NCBI GenBank assembly: GCA_963377175.1
Contig: CAUJNA010000580.1
Span: 824,736-888,735 of the forward strand
Direction: 5' to 3'
From: Effrenium voratum
Taxonomy: Eukaryota > Sar > Dinophyceae > Suessiales > Symbiodiniaceae
Length of the DNA: 64,000 bases
Positions within the stretch are counted from its first letter, which is position 1. The number at the start of each line of letters is the position of its first letter. The notes under the pieces are model-generated. The model did not search any database, was not told where the DNA came from, and saw only the letters and a program-made list of their open reading frames with translations. The position numbers were made by a program, and so were the translations under genes. Shown here piece by piece: positions 33,000 through 42,037 of this stretch.

Positions 33000-33107
33000 C
33001 ATAGGTGGCCATTTGGAAAAATAGATGGCCCTGGTAAATAGAAGAAACCCCATCTAAACCAGTGCCATCCATTTTTAAATCAAACTAACCTAAAAAGGAC
33101 ACCTATG
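33000..33107 (+). mobile_element. Family A MITE with perfect 8-bp target duplication
   Basis: Ends CATAGGTGGCC and GGACACCTATG. CTCCAGTC is repeated exactly at 32992-32999 and 33108-33115. This copy best defines the A2 subtype (GATGGCCCTGGTAAATAGAA, CCCCATCTAAACCAG). Confidence 0.92.
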
Positions 33108-33499
33108 CTCCAGTCCTGTAACATGGAACTTAGCAGAGTCCCCCTGTCAGGTTCCATGGCTCATGGCCTGAGAAAGGGCAGTGAGGCCCCTTGCGTAATC
33201 CGAGGGATCCGGCCGGAAGCCAACTTTGGTTCCCCAAAAGCTGCAAGATTCTGCGGCCTTGTAGCAGGGAACAAGGGCATGCCGTGCCGTGCGAAGGGAA
33301 ACATTCAAATGGCCCGAGTGGGAATTGTCCGCCCTGGAACAAAAACCGAGTTAGTGTTTGCTAGCCAGAACAAATGCGATGCAGACCAGACCAACCCCCA
33401 AAGCCCTTGGTCCATTGCCATTTCGTTTCATGAATTCGGGGAACCTGAATTTGACAAAGAAACGCAAGCCCTGCGCTGTCTGCGCTTTTTTTGAATGGC

Positions 33500-33714
33500 T
33501 GATGTGCATCAACGGGCATCCCCGACCCAGAACCAGTGCTCTTCGGCTCTGAGTTGGTGGGGCGCACGGCAACGGGGACTCCGGGCGCGACGTCGCTGCT
33601 CAGGAGCCGCTCCAGCAGCCAATGTCGCTGCCTCTCCTCGGGAACGACCACAGCCAGGCCCAAGCGGCCGATTTGGAAGAGGGAGCTTTTTCTGGAAATG
33701 CCCAGGCGAAACAA
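33500..33714 (-). CDS. Candidate exon, unknown protein
   Basis: A GC-rich block whose minus frame reads SLFQIGRLGLAVVVPEERQR, HWLLERLLSSDVAPGVPVAV, RPTNSEPKSTGSGSG. Composition is protein-like and differs from the AT-richer flanks. No ATG leads it. Splice sites are not certain and the family is not recognised. A family E MITE lies just beyond at 33771. Confidence 0.33.
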
Positions 33715-33770
33715 GCGAACTCCCGAAGAGTTCCATGTCTACTCAGAGCGACTGAAATTGTCGGGCCATA

Positions 33771-33878
33771 CTGTGGACGAAATCCTGCACCCCTAAGAAA
33801 CCCCGGAATGGTACACACACCAACACAGACAATGCTTTCCCTGGGTTTCAAAGTGGTGCAGGCTTGGTCCATCCACAG
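33771..33878 (-). mobile_element. Family E MITE, TA-flanked
   Basis: Ends CTGTGGACGAAATCCTGCA and TGCAGGCTTGGTCCATCCACAG. TA on both sides (33769-33770 and 33879-33880). It contains GGGTTTCAAAGTGGTGCAGG. Confidence 0.85.
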
Positions 33879-34194
33879 TATCATGTTCATGAGAGCGGGC
33901 CTCAGCCACCATGCTTAGTCTTGCCTACAGAATAGGCTAAGCTGGGAGTTAAATGACCCAGAATTCTAGATGTCCGCTTTAAGGAACCGCACGATGGATA
34001 TGTATGTTGATCTGTTCAGACCCCTTGTTTACAACGACTTTAAGGGGCTGTCGCAGCACTTCCTTCGGGCTTTCAAGCCCCGAGCAAGCTGTTTGGCAAG
34101 GAAAGTGGGTTCTGACCAGCCAAGGGTTCCTGAGCTTACGAAGTTTTCCCTGAGGATAGTTCACCCTGGGTCAAACCTTTGCCCAAAAGAAAGA

Positions 34195-34360
34195 CGAGCC
34201 ACCCAAAATGTCCGAATGGAACAACCGAAGCCCTTTGAGGCGGTTTAGCCCCCAAAAAAAATGACAAATCCAGCCACCCAAATGTCTGAATGAAAAAGCC
34301 GAAGCCCTTTTAGGCGGTTTAAAACCGCCTGAGGGGGGGAAAAAAGCCCCCCCCAAAAAA
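34195..34360 (+). repeat. Two-unit tandem duplication ending in a palindrome
   Basis: Two units of about 69 bp share CCACCCAAAATGTC, GAATG and CGAAGCCCTTTGAGGCGGTTT. The second continues into GGCGGTTTAAAACCGCC, a perfect 17-bp palindrome at 34313-34329, then G and C runs. Confidence 0.8.
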
Positions 34361-34896
34361 AAACGAGCCACCAATGCCCCAAGGACTCTTAGCCCCAAGA
34401 ACTCGTAGCCTTCCCCTCCTGCGGCGTGTACCTCAGCTCGGCGAAGGGCCGAAAGAAGGCCTGGCCATGGTCCGAGTCGGTTCCCGAGAAGTCGGCGCCC
34501 TGCTGAGAGTTCGAACCCCCAACTTGGGGGAAGCATGTGTTGCTTTTTCTGTGTTATTTTTGGTGTGCGCGTGTGTGCGTGTGTGTTTTTTAGTGCCCTC
34601 TTAGCATAAGTTATGTTTATTTCTTCTTCTTCTTTTTTTTTGGGGGGGGGGTACGATTTTTTGTCTAGTGTTGCTTTTCTTGCTGGCGCGATAGGGAGGG
34701 AATGACCGAGACCGGGTATTGAGAATGAAACGGTTTTGGGGATTCCCGAATAAAAGAAAGCATATGGGATTTTTTGTTGGAGTCATTCCAACTCATTCCT
34801 TGCTGAGAACAAGCAAGTATATGGTCCCTCTTAGCATGAGTTCAGTCACTTGGAGAAATACACATCAACTGTCCCTGTTACTAGCATGGAATCTGA
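34361..34896. other. No confident gene
   Basis: GT-rich at 34560-34595 and TTC/T/G runs at 34622-34650. No recognisable motif. Confidence 0.45.
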
Positions 34897-35109
34897 CAGG
34901 ACCATTGTTCTCTCTTTTCGGCCTCTTCGGTGAAGGGCATCGACGCGTCCGCTGGGATTCTTTGTGCGAAACATCAACTCCCCTCGTGCACTCACAAGGC
35001 CCGTCTGAAGGAGACGGGTCATGCCAAGGATGAGCAGGTGCTTAGGATTTCAGGAAGTGCGGAGAATCGAGTCTTCACTACATTCCTTAGCAGTACACCG
35101 CAGTTCTAG
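34897..35109 (+). CDS. Candidate exon, unknown protein
   Basis: A 70-residue open stretch ending in TAG, reading SVKGIDASAGILCAKHQLPS, THKARLKETGHAKDEQVLRI, SGSAENRVFTTFLSSTPQF. Protein-like but short and without ATG. It could be a terminal exon. Family not recognised. Confidence 0.28.
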   Translation, partial: QDHCSLFSASSVKGIDASAGILCAKHQLPSCTHKARLKETGHAKDEQVLRISGSAENRVFTTFLSSTPQF

Positions 35110-35417
35110 AATCCAAGAAGGCGGACGCCTCCGCAGCCAACGCTTATCCCAAATGGCGAGTGCTCTTTTAGTTTGCTGACTCTCTTTTGAATTCTGTCCC
35201 TTCCTTCCTCAACCACTTTAAAGATACTAGGAAATGTGTAAACATGTAAAGACGCCCCTTGGCTGGCAAGCAGACGCGGGACCAAGCCGAAACTGTGGCC
35301 ATTCGGAGGGATCTCATTTGACACATCACCTCCCGATGCGCCTCCGGCCCATCCAGCAGCCACAGAGCCCCGTCGACCTGTCCAAAGTGTGCGGGCGGCT
35401 TTTTGATCGTCTGATGT

Positions 35418-35530
35418 GGCCATGGGTCAAAATCCCGTACCCCCAGTGAACATGCCAATCTCCACTAAAATAGACTAAAATGGGTGGTGCACCTACCCCA
35501 AAATGGTACCATTGGTTTTGACCCACAGCC
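35418..35530 (+). mobile_element. Family C MITE with 4-bp target duplication
   Basis: Ends GGCCATGGGTCAAAA and TTTTGACCCACAGCC. ATGT on both sides (35414-35417 and 35531-35534). This is among the best-preserved copies and a good reference for the family. Confidence 0.92.
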
Positions 35531-35681
35531 ATGTATCAAAATCAGCTGGAACCCTTGGCTCAACTGGAAACTCCGATTTTGACACACCAATTACATGTGT
35601 TGCTCCCTCGAAACCCTTTCAGCTTTGCCTAACAAGCCATCACCATATAATGTGCCTATATATATGTAGGACACTAGCAGT

Positions 35682-36131
35682 TTGCCTCGTGTCACAGAGC
35701 TCACTGTTTTGGTTGCTGTTTGCGAAAGGGATAGCATAAGATCCTCTATTATGGAAATGGTCCTTGACAGCATCATCAGGACTCAGGTGAAGAAAAGTGT
35801 CTTGCTTTTGGGCCTCTGGTTTGGCTTTGAGCGCTCATCCTTGTTGGCTATGTTGCCTGCATATGTTTCTCGGGCTGATAAAGACCATCGGCCTCAATTC
35901 AATTTTTACCGCTTTGGTGGAACCAACAGCCAATGGGTTTTGGACGCTGCTGTTGTTCATGTCACGCAGAGGCCAACTGCCCGCAAGGGTCATGCTTCAA
36001 AGAAGAGCAGTTCGGCTATCCCACTTTTCGTTTCCAAGTCGAGGCTAGCACACTCAACTTGTCACGGCCTCGCCAGGGCTGATCACTTTGGGATACTGTT
36101 TCCTTTGGCCTGGGTTGGTGATATTTGTTAA
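35682..36131 (+). CDS. Candidate ORF or exon, unknown protein
   Basis: A 149-residue frame with a plausible amphipathic and hydrophobic pattern (TELTVLVAVCERDSIRSSIM, EMVLDSIIRTQVKKSVLLLG, LWFGFERSSLLAMLPAYV). The first codon is TTG; the first ATG is at about residue 23. It lies about 0.7 kb beyond the end of the LINE ORF2 and reads the opposite way. Family not recognised. Confidence 0.3.
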   Translation: MPRVTELTVLVAVCERDSIRSSIMEMVLDSIIRTQVKKSVLLLGLWFGFERSSLLAMLPAYVSRADKDHRPQFNFYRFGGTNSQWVLDAAVVHVTQRPTARKGHASKKSSSAIPLFVSKSRLAHSTCHGLARADHFGILFPLAWVGDIC

Positions 36132-36816
36132 CTGGACATGGCAAGGTCTCACAATACTTCCATGAGTTGATGGACAAGTCGTCAAGGTTCCATTCAACCT
36201 GTTCAATTATTCGGCTTGAATAGCCTTCACAACGCATGTTAAACCAATGAAGAATCAAATGAAGAATCAAATGTTGGATAGGCTACTAGCATTTCCCAAA
36301 ATCGACAGCAAACACCAAGTTCACGCGTATAAACTCTATATCTGATGTATACCAGCCGGTCTACACAGGCCGCTTCTAAGCTGTGCACAAGCCAAATTAA
36401 GCGCGTTGTTTAAAAAAACAAAAGATCTACATGAACAGAATTTCAGTTCTGTTTCAGTCGAGGCGTCGGAGCCGGGCTACAAACGAATGCCGCTTGAGCT
36501 GAGACATGTGTACGTCACGCTCTTCGTGAGTCAATCACCACGGCGCCCAGGACGAAAATACCAATGCCAATGCCACCCAAACTTTTGCCACGCGCTGCTC
36601 GATGCAGAGCTGAGCGCTACCCTACTGCAACTGTACCGTGACCAGTGCCGCAGGCCAGAGGTTTTTCTCCGCGAAAGGAAAAGGTTGAACCACAGTTGTC
36701 CCCTAGGCAGTTGAAGTCTCTCGCAGTCCCTATTCGTTGAGATCTTCGGTGACAAATTATATGACAGTGCGACATCACTGGGTGTTTCTCGACTCTTCCC
36801 TCTCCGTTGCAACTTC
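36132..36816. other. 3' flank of the LINE, end not located
   Basis: This is downstream of ORF2 on the minus strand and should include the LINE 3' untranslated region. No poly(T) on the plus strand, short tandem tail or target duplication is evident, so the 3' end stays open. A 102-residue plus frame (36406-36714) has fair composition but no recognised motif. Confidence 0.45.
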
Positions 36817-39800
36817 TCATCCTCTTGCATGGAACGGGGCAGCCCTGGCGCTTGCTCTCTCGGCTAGCATGTTGATTTGCTCTTGGTTGTTGGCGTCAAA
36901 CACTCGGTCCGGATGGATGTGCTTGTATGCATCTTGCAAGGTTTCAATCAGCCAATGAGCTCTTGGTTTTCCTACGCGCCTGATATGTTCTTGTCTCGGA
37001 ATATTGGTGTGCGGGTGGAACAGGACCTCTCTCATGGGGTCAGCACTTGTGGCTCGGAGTATGTGCCCGAGCAACGTAAGTTTTCTAGATTTCCATTTTG
37101 CTGAAAGGCTCACATGCGTGTAGTTGTGTGCCTGCGTTAGCGTGTTTACGACTCTTTGGTTTGTCCATGTTCGATCCAGATGCGTGGGTGGCACATTCAG
37201 TATTCGCCTGAGCATTTTATGTTGCCAGGCATCTAGCCTATTCTGTTCACTCTTTGTTAGCTGTATTGTTTCAAGACTGTAAAGCAATTTGCTTATCACA
37301 ATACTGTCTAGGACCCTTATTTTCCAAGCGATAGTGGTACGAGCTTGTGACCAAAAAATCCGTAGTTGGTTGGCAGCTGCTGCGGCTTCTCCGATTCGCT
37401 TGATAACTTCTCTGTGATTGTCTACGGCATCTGTCAAGGTGGCGCCCAAATATGTGGCTTGTGTTTTTCGAGGGACCTGCGCGCCATTCATGAATTTTAC
37501 CGAGGATTGCTTTCGATTGATTGTCAGGTTAATGCACTTTTCAAAGTTCAGCGCCAAGTTGTACTTGGCAGACTCCACTTGGACTTGCCGGAGTAACTTG
37601 TTTATTGTTTGCGTGTGCGTTCCAAACAGTAAAGTGTCGTCCGCGTATAGGACTTCGGCATAGTTGATACCATGGATGGGTTGTAGTTGCTTCGGCGTGT
37701 TAAGTTCAGTTTTTATATCTTGGAAAATGGCCGTCATAGTTATGCCAAAAAGATAAGGGGATAAGGGGCAGCCCTGCCGTATGCCAGATTCCTGCCTATG
37801 GAATGCTGAGCTGTGCTCACCCTGGACAACTCTGAACTGCGCGTATCTATAAATGTTTCGTACGAGGTTTACCATGCGCTCTGGTATGCACAGACGTTGG
37901 AGCACCTTTACTAGTTTGCTTTGGTCGACCTTGTCGAAAGCTTTTTCCCAATCCAGTAGCGTTAGTGTCAAATTGGTACCCTGTCTCTCCGCAATATCCA
38001 TAAGTCGCCTAGCCAAGAAGATTGCCTGCGCTGTCGACCTTTTCCTTCGAAAACCATATTGCGTTTTGAGTAGCCATGGTTCCAGCGCTTCTTCCAGTCG
38101 CATCTTGGTCATGGCCGCTAAGATTTTGTAAAAAGTCTGCAGCAGAGCAATGGGTCGGTAATTGGCTAAGTTTGATGGATCTCCTTTTTTATAGATCGAA
38201 GCGATATTTGCATGGTTAAGGGAATCAGGGTACCGCTCGTGCATGAGGATTTGGTTGTAATGCGAAAGCAGGCGCCCCCTATTGACACTGCTCAGCCATT
38301 TCAGCAGCTCCGGTGTGATTTCGTCTGGCCCTGGCGTTTTGTTGGTTTTTAAATTCTTTATGGCAGTGTCCAATTCATGGGGCTCCCATTCGGTGGCCGT
38401 GACCTGTGCTCCCACGTGCGATAACGGACTTGGTTGTTCCGGTTCGTGGCCTTCTGGTTTCTTCCATTGGACGCTGGACAGGTATTCCGCCGCAGCATTA
38501 ACAAAGTTTTCCTCCGCAATGTAATTGCCATCCTTATCTTTGAACTTAGAATGTCTTGGCACAAACTTTCTCCGTAGTCTTTTGAGCCCGTTCCATTTGT
38601 AGCCTTGCGCGTCTATTTCCTCAAGTTGGTATTTGATGTGCTTCCGCCTGTCTATGCGCACTTGCCTGCGGATTTGCCTTTCCAGTGTCTGAGCCTCATT
38701 TCGCTGATTGTTTTCGTTTTTTGCTTGTTTCTCTTGCAGTAGCTGCCAAGTCTCTTCGGAAATATACCTCTTTTTTTGGGATGGGGGGACGCGGGTGAAC
38801 GTTTCGTTTGCTGCGGTGTGTATCACTTTTGCCCAGATTTGAAAGGCGTCAGACTGGTCAATGTTATTGTACGCTTGGAGCATTTCTTGCACATGGTCAT
38901 TGTAGTGCGTCAGTTGCTCCACTGTGGGTTGTCTATATCTGGGTGTCTTTTGACACTGTCTTTTTGGTGTTCTGGCAAGCTTGACTCGGATCTGCGCAAT
39001 CAGCAGGCGGTGGTCAGTGCTAACTGCATGTCGCGAGCTTGTTTCCACATTTGTAATTGCGTTTCTCCACTTGTGATTGACAAGGATGTAATCGATTTGT
39101 CCAAAGCGGTCAGTCGTAAACGGAGGTGTGTAGTTTGGTGTTGCGGCATTGCGGTGTGTAATCAGTTTGGCCAATGGCTTTTCAAACCATGTGTTGGTTG
39201 CCACCAACTCATGCTCCTGACAGAATGACGTGAACCGAAATCTATTGTCTTGTTGATTGACGCTGAGTTGGCTGATGTTGTCCGTGTCGTTCCGGAAAAT
39301 GTGGGGACCAATGACATTGCTTTCGCGGCCTAGCTGCTCCATAAGTCTCGCGTTGAAGTCTCCCATGAATATGTTTATCTCATGCTTTGGCAACGCTGCA
39401 GCAACGTGATTAAGATGGCTGTAAAATTCGTCCTTTTCTTGCTCGTTGCGTCCTGCATGTGGGGCGTACGCTGCTACCACATTGGTTTTAACTGGGTATG
39501 TATTAAAAGTCGCAAGTAGCGTTCTGCCATTCACTTGTTGGACATTCTGCTTGTGCGCCGTTAGCTGCGGACTGTACACTATTGCTACTCCGTGCTTCTC
39601 AGCATCTAGATTGTACAGCTCGATTTCTGTAAGGCTGGGCTGTGGCTGCTGTCTGTGTTGCTCCCGTTTTTGGTCAGCGCGTGCTTTCTGATCGTGCGTT
39701 ATGTTTGTGGAGAAGTAAAAAGTGTACCCATCATGAACTTCCACTGAATTTACATTAACCCTGGTTTCTTGCAAGGTAAGAATGTCTAGCTCATGTTCTT

Positions 39801-40701
39801 TCATTAGGTGGATGACTTTTTCCCGCCCGGAGAAATGCGTGATGCCCCCATCGAGATTCAGAGTCGCTATTCCAGCGTGTCGCCACTGCAGCTGTGCTGG
39901 CTGGTTAGGATTTGGATCTGGCTCCTGTGGTTCTGGGCTCTTGTTAGCACGCTTTTGCGCATTTGCGGCAGGGTATTCTTGAGCTGTTTCATAAGTCTCA
40001 CAAGGCACAGCCTCAACCTTGTGACACTTCCTCAGTCTTCTGTACTCCCGCCTTCTCAGTGCTCGTCGGGCTCTGCGGTTTGCGCGTCTCATTGCTTGGG
40101 CTTCATCAGAGCGTTTGTACTGGCGTGGTTTAAGATGAGTGCGGCTTTCTTTGTGTGAGTCAAAATGCCCCGGCTGAGGCTTCGGGTCTTGCGCCGCTTG
40201 GTTCCCACTGCAAATATTGCTGCGGGTCTCCCACCGTTCCCTGTGGGGGTGGGCGCGCGCAGTGAGTGAGTTTAAAGCATTACGGTGTCTTTGTGTTTTG
40301 TAGATTCCTTTCTGCTTATATTCATTTCTCCCTGGTTGCACTCTTTTTAGAACTACTTTTCTCTTCCCGTCATGGGAATGAGTGTTCGGTGACATATTCG
40401 GTGACATATTCGGTGACATATTCGGTGACATATTCGGTGAGATATTCGGTGACATATTCCGTGAAATATTCGGTGACATCTTCGGTGACATGCGTCTCAC
40501 AATTGACTCTTGTGTCGAAATTGGCCCACTGGTATGACATAAGGGGGTAGCTACGTACTTATGGAAATGGTCGCCCCTACCGTAGCAATGGAAGACCGTA
40601 TGCGACACAATTGTTTTGCCGCGGTCTTGTTTACGCTGTATTGTTGTCCTGTACAAGGTATTGTTAAAGGGATCCAATGTGTACCTAGCCCTTTTACGCA
40701 T
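36817..40701 (-). CDS. LINE ORF2: AP-endonuclease / reverse transcriptase
   Basis: 1294 residues from an ATG at 40701. Residues 71-107 are MSPN repeats. About 110-270 is highly basic (RRANRRARRALRRREYRR). Residues 275-575 are an APE-type endonuclease: LNLDGG, LQETR (E312), AYAPH, GDFNARL at 447-453 and STDHRLL (D563, H564). Residues 785-1085 are reverse transcriptase: NYRPIALL, YGFRRKRSTAQA, LLDWEKAFDKVD (D917), GIRQGCPLSPYLF, and LYADDTLLF with the catalytic YADD at 1019-1022. The C-terminus has a Trp/Arg-rich segment and LLGHILRA, no RNase H and no clear Cys/His finger. It should nick target DNA and prime reverse transcription of its RNA. The frame is open 26 codons upstream to the ORF1 stop. 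Confidence 0.93.
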   Translation of the reverse strand: MRKRARYTLDPFNNTLYRTTIQRKQDRGKTIVSHTVFHCYGRGDHFHKYVATPLCHTSGPISTQESIVRRMSPKMSPNISRNMSPNISPNMSPNMSPNMSPNMSPNTHSHDGKRKVVLKRVQPGRNEYKQKGIYKTQRHRNALNSLTARAHPHRERWETRSNICSGNQAAQDPKPQPGHFDSHKESRTHLKPRQYKRSDEAQAMRRANRRARRALRRREYRRLRKCHKVEAVPCETYETAQEYPAANAQKRANKSPEPQEPDPNPNQPAQLQWRHAGIATLNLDGGITHFSGREKVIHLMKEHELDILTLQETRVNVNSVEVHDGYTFYFSTNITHDQKARADQKREQHRQQPQPSLTEIELYNLDAEKHGVAIVYSPQLTAHKQNVQQVNGRTLLATFNTYPVKTNVVAAYAPHAGRNEQEKDEFYSHLNHVAAALPKHEINIFMGDFNARLMEQLGRESNVIGPHIFRNDTDNISQLSVNQQDNRFRFTSFCQEHELVATNTWFEKPLAKLITHRNAATPNYTPPFTTDRFGQIDYILVNHKWRNAITNVETSSRHAVSTDHRLLIAQIRVKLARTPKRQCQKTPRYRQPTVEQLTHYNDHVQEMLQAYNNIDQSDAFQIWAKVIHTAANETFTRVPPSQKKRYISEETWQLLQEKQAKNENNQRNEAQTLERQIRRQVRIDRRKHIKYQLEEIDAQGYKWNGLKRLRRKFVPRHSKFKDKDGNYIAEENFVNAAAEYLSSVQWKKPEGHEPEQPSPLSHVGAQVTATEWEPHELDTAIKNLKTNKTPGPDEITPELLKWLSSVNRGRLLSHYNQILMHERYPDSLNHANIASIYKKGDPSNLANYRPIALLQTFYKILAAMTKMRLEEALEPWLLKTQYGFRRKRSTAQAIFLARRLMDIAERQGTNLTLTLLDWEKAFDKVDQSKLVKVLQRLCIPERMVNLVRNIYRYAQFRVVQGEHSSAFHRQESGIRQGCPLSPYLFGITMTAIFQDIKTELNTPKQLQPIHGINYAEVLYADDTLLFGTHTQTINKLLRQVQVESAKYNLALNFEKCINLTINRKQSSVKFMNGAQVPRKTQATYLGATLTDAVDNHREVIKRIGEAAAAANQLRIFWSQARTTIAWKIRVLDSIVISKLLYSLETIQLTKSEQNRLDAWQHKMLRRILNVPPTHLDRTWTNQRVVNTLTQAHNYTHVSLSAKWKSRKLTLLGHILRATSADPMREVLFHPHTNIPRQEHIRRVGKPRAHWLIETLQDAYKHIHPDRVFDANNQEQINMLAERASARAAPFHARG
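40384..40496 (-). repeat. 12-bp tandem repeat inside ORF2 (MSPN repeat)
   Basis: About nine units of TCGGTGACATAT-type sequence on the plus strand encode MSPN/ISPN/MSPK on the minus strand. The unit is a multiple of three, so copy number can change without breaking ORF2. Confidence 0.92.
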
Positions 40702-40782
40702 GCTCGGTTGTTTCCTGTTCTGGGCGGACCTATGTGTCTGGCACTTACTACGGCACTGGTTGCTACTGCTACGACGTAGTCA
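40702..40782 (-). promoter_or_regulatory. ORF1/ORF2 junction: single in-frame UGA followed by CUA
   Basis: On the minus strand ORF1 ends AAACGATGGAGC-TGA-CTACGTCGT. ORF2 is in the same frame, and all 26 codons from the stop to the ORF2 ATG are sense. UGA-CUA is a recognised read-through-prone context in viral and animal mRNAs. CTACGTCGTAG right after the stop is a small dyad. ORF2 might be made as an ORF1-ORF2 fusion by read-through. Alternatives are re-initiation at the ORF2 ATG, or a simple CGA-to-TGA mutation in what was one ORF. Confidence 0.6.
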
Positions 40783-41931
40783 GCTCCATCGTTTCAGGAG
40801 TCTGTACAGATGCTCGTTGTACGTCTTTACGTACTCAGTCGAGCCGATCGCCTGTACATCCATGCGGAACGGCAGCTCAGATTTCAGCGCTTTCTCCATT
40901 ACACTGCCGTACCCATTCTTCTTTCCCTTTCCAGCACCCTTGGTAAGCCCGATCTGTTCCAGAAAGGAGCCTTCCGGGTTCAAGGCCTCGCCCATCGTCA
41001 TTCCCTCGATCATGGACAGCGCCTTGCCCTTGCCTTTTCCCCATCCTTTTCTTGCCATCCACTGATACTCATGCTTGGCCAGGGTGTCGCGGAACACTTT
41101 CTTGTCGAACTCGTCCTGGTTGATGTACACGATGCATTTCCCATGCAGGTGATCTAAGGCACACCACACTAGGTACTGCTGAACATCTCCACGTGTGTCC
41201 GGGGTGTAGATCGTGTTGTGCTGCCAGTCCTTCTGCCAAGTCAGGTCTGGACGCAGCTCGGAGACGGTAGCCATCGCTAGCTTCAGGGGGACGCTCTGGA
41301 TCTTGTCGAACGTGGCAATCATGGGCTCAAAGACCAACTTCCCGTTGACGTCCGCCTTGTTGCTTCGGTCAGTCTTGAGAGTCTTCAGCCCCTCTTGTTG
41401 CTCCTGCGCGATCCATTCGGTCACCCTGTTGCTGTGCGTTTTCTTCATGTGCTCGAGAAAGACCTGCCGGGTCCGTGCATCTCCCACATCGACCACGCAG
41501 AACGGAGAGAGGTTGCGACCCATGTAGTTGGAGTAACTGAATGCCCGCAACTTGTCCTCACTGATGCCTGCCTCCATGGCGTAGTACTGCACCAGCGCTT
41601 TGCGGTGGGATTCCAACATGTAGTAATCCTTGTTTCCCTGCGGTTCGTATTTCCACCAGTTTTTCACTGAGATTTTGCTGCTGGCCTCTTGCCGCTGTCG
41701 CTCGGCCGTTTGCCACAGCAAGTACCGCACTTGAGACTCCTGTTGAGAGAAGTCGTCCGACAGAGATTGGAGATCTGTCATGATGTCTCCCATCGTCTTC
41801 GACTGCACCAGCTCTTCATCAAAGTGTGGTTGGCGCATTGCTTCTTCACTTTTGGTCCTCTTCGTTTCTCTTCCAGGTGGCGGGGTGTACATGCTATGCC
41901 TTTTTGGTTGATCAACTTCCATCGCTGCCAT
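40780..41931 (-). CDS. LINE ORF1, probable nucleic-acid-binding protein
   Basis: 383 residues from the first ATG (41931); the open frame extends to 41988 without ATG. Counting from 41988, residues 25-55 are basic and Pro-rich (PPPGRETKRTK), 57-105 are a charged helix-like region (DDFSQQESQVRYLLWQTAER), the middle has SPFCVVDVGDARTRQVFLEH, and the C-terminal third has two Lys/Gly tracts (WGKGKGKAL, GAGKGKKNGYG) likely to bind RNA. No CCHC knuckle or standard L1 ORF1 domain is recognised. Position just upstream of ORF2 in the same direction identifies it as ORF1. It probably coats the element RNA. Confidence 0.75.
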   Translation of the reverse strand: MAAMEVDQPKRHSMYTPPPGRETKRTKSEEAMRQPHFDEELVQSKTMGDIMTDLQSLSDDFSQQESQVRYLLWQTAERQRQEASSKISVKNWWKYEPQGNKDYYMLESHRKALVQYYAMEAGISEDKLRAFSYSNYMGRNLSPFCVVDVGDARTRQVFLEHMKKTHSNRVTEWIAQEQQEGLKTLKTDRSNKADVNGKLVFEPMIATFDKIQSVPLKLAMATVSELRPDLTWQKDWQHNTIYTPDTRGDVQQYLVWCALDHLHGKCIVYINQDEFDKKVFRDTLAKHEYQWMARKGWGKGKGKALSMIEGMTMGEALNPEGSFLEQIGLTKGAGKGKKNGYGSVMEKALKSELPFRMDVQAIGSTEYVKTYNEHLYRLLKRWS

Positions 41932-42011
41932 GACTCCCACTATATTCTGAAAGAGTGACCCAAAGGTCCTAGATCCTACTCCTGCCACCCAAACTGCAGG
42001 ATATTTTTGGC

Positions 42012-42037
42012 GGGTTGATCACTGATGTGATGAACCC
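42012..42037. repeat. Hairpin upstream of LINE ORF1
   Basis: GGGTTGATCAC and GTGATGAACCC form an 11-bp stem with one mismatch and a TGAT loop. It lies 75-100 bases upstream of the ORF1 ATG, so it would be in the 5' untranslated region, and it overlaps the upstream in-frame stop at 42019-42021. Confidence 0.7.

Larger units (their letters stand above)
36817..41988 (-). mobile_element. Full-length-looking LINE (non-LTR) retrotransposon
   Basis: Two long, uninterrupted minus-strand ORFs: ORF1 at 40780-41988 and ORF2 at 36817-40701. The true element is longer; neither untranslated end nor target duplication is identified. ORF2 has APE endonuclease then reverse transcriptase and no RNase H, which fits APE-type LINE clades (L1/RTE-like; exact clade undetermined). 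Both ORFs being open and all key motifs present suggest a recent, possibly active copy, in contrast to the decayed LINE at 26.3-28.6 kb. Confidence 0.9.

Noticed and set aside
34500..34525. GAGTTCGAACCCCC, similar to a tRNA T-loop
   Set aside because: The flanks do not form T, D or acceptor stems on either strand.
36877..40779. Many plus-strand ORFs of 60-150 residues across the LINE
   Set aside because: They are antisense shadows of ORF1 and ORF2.
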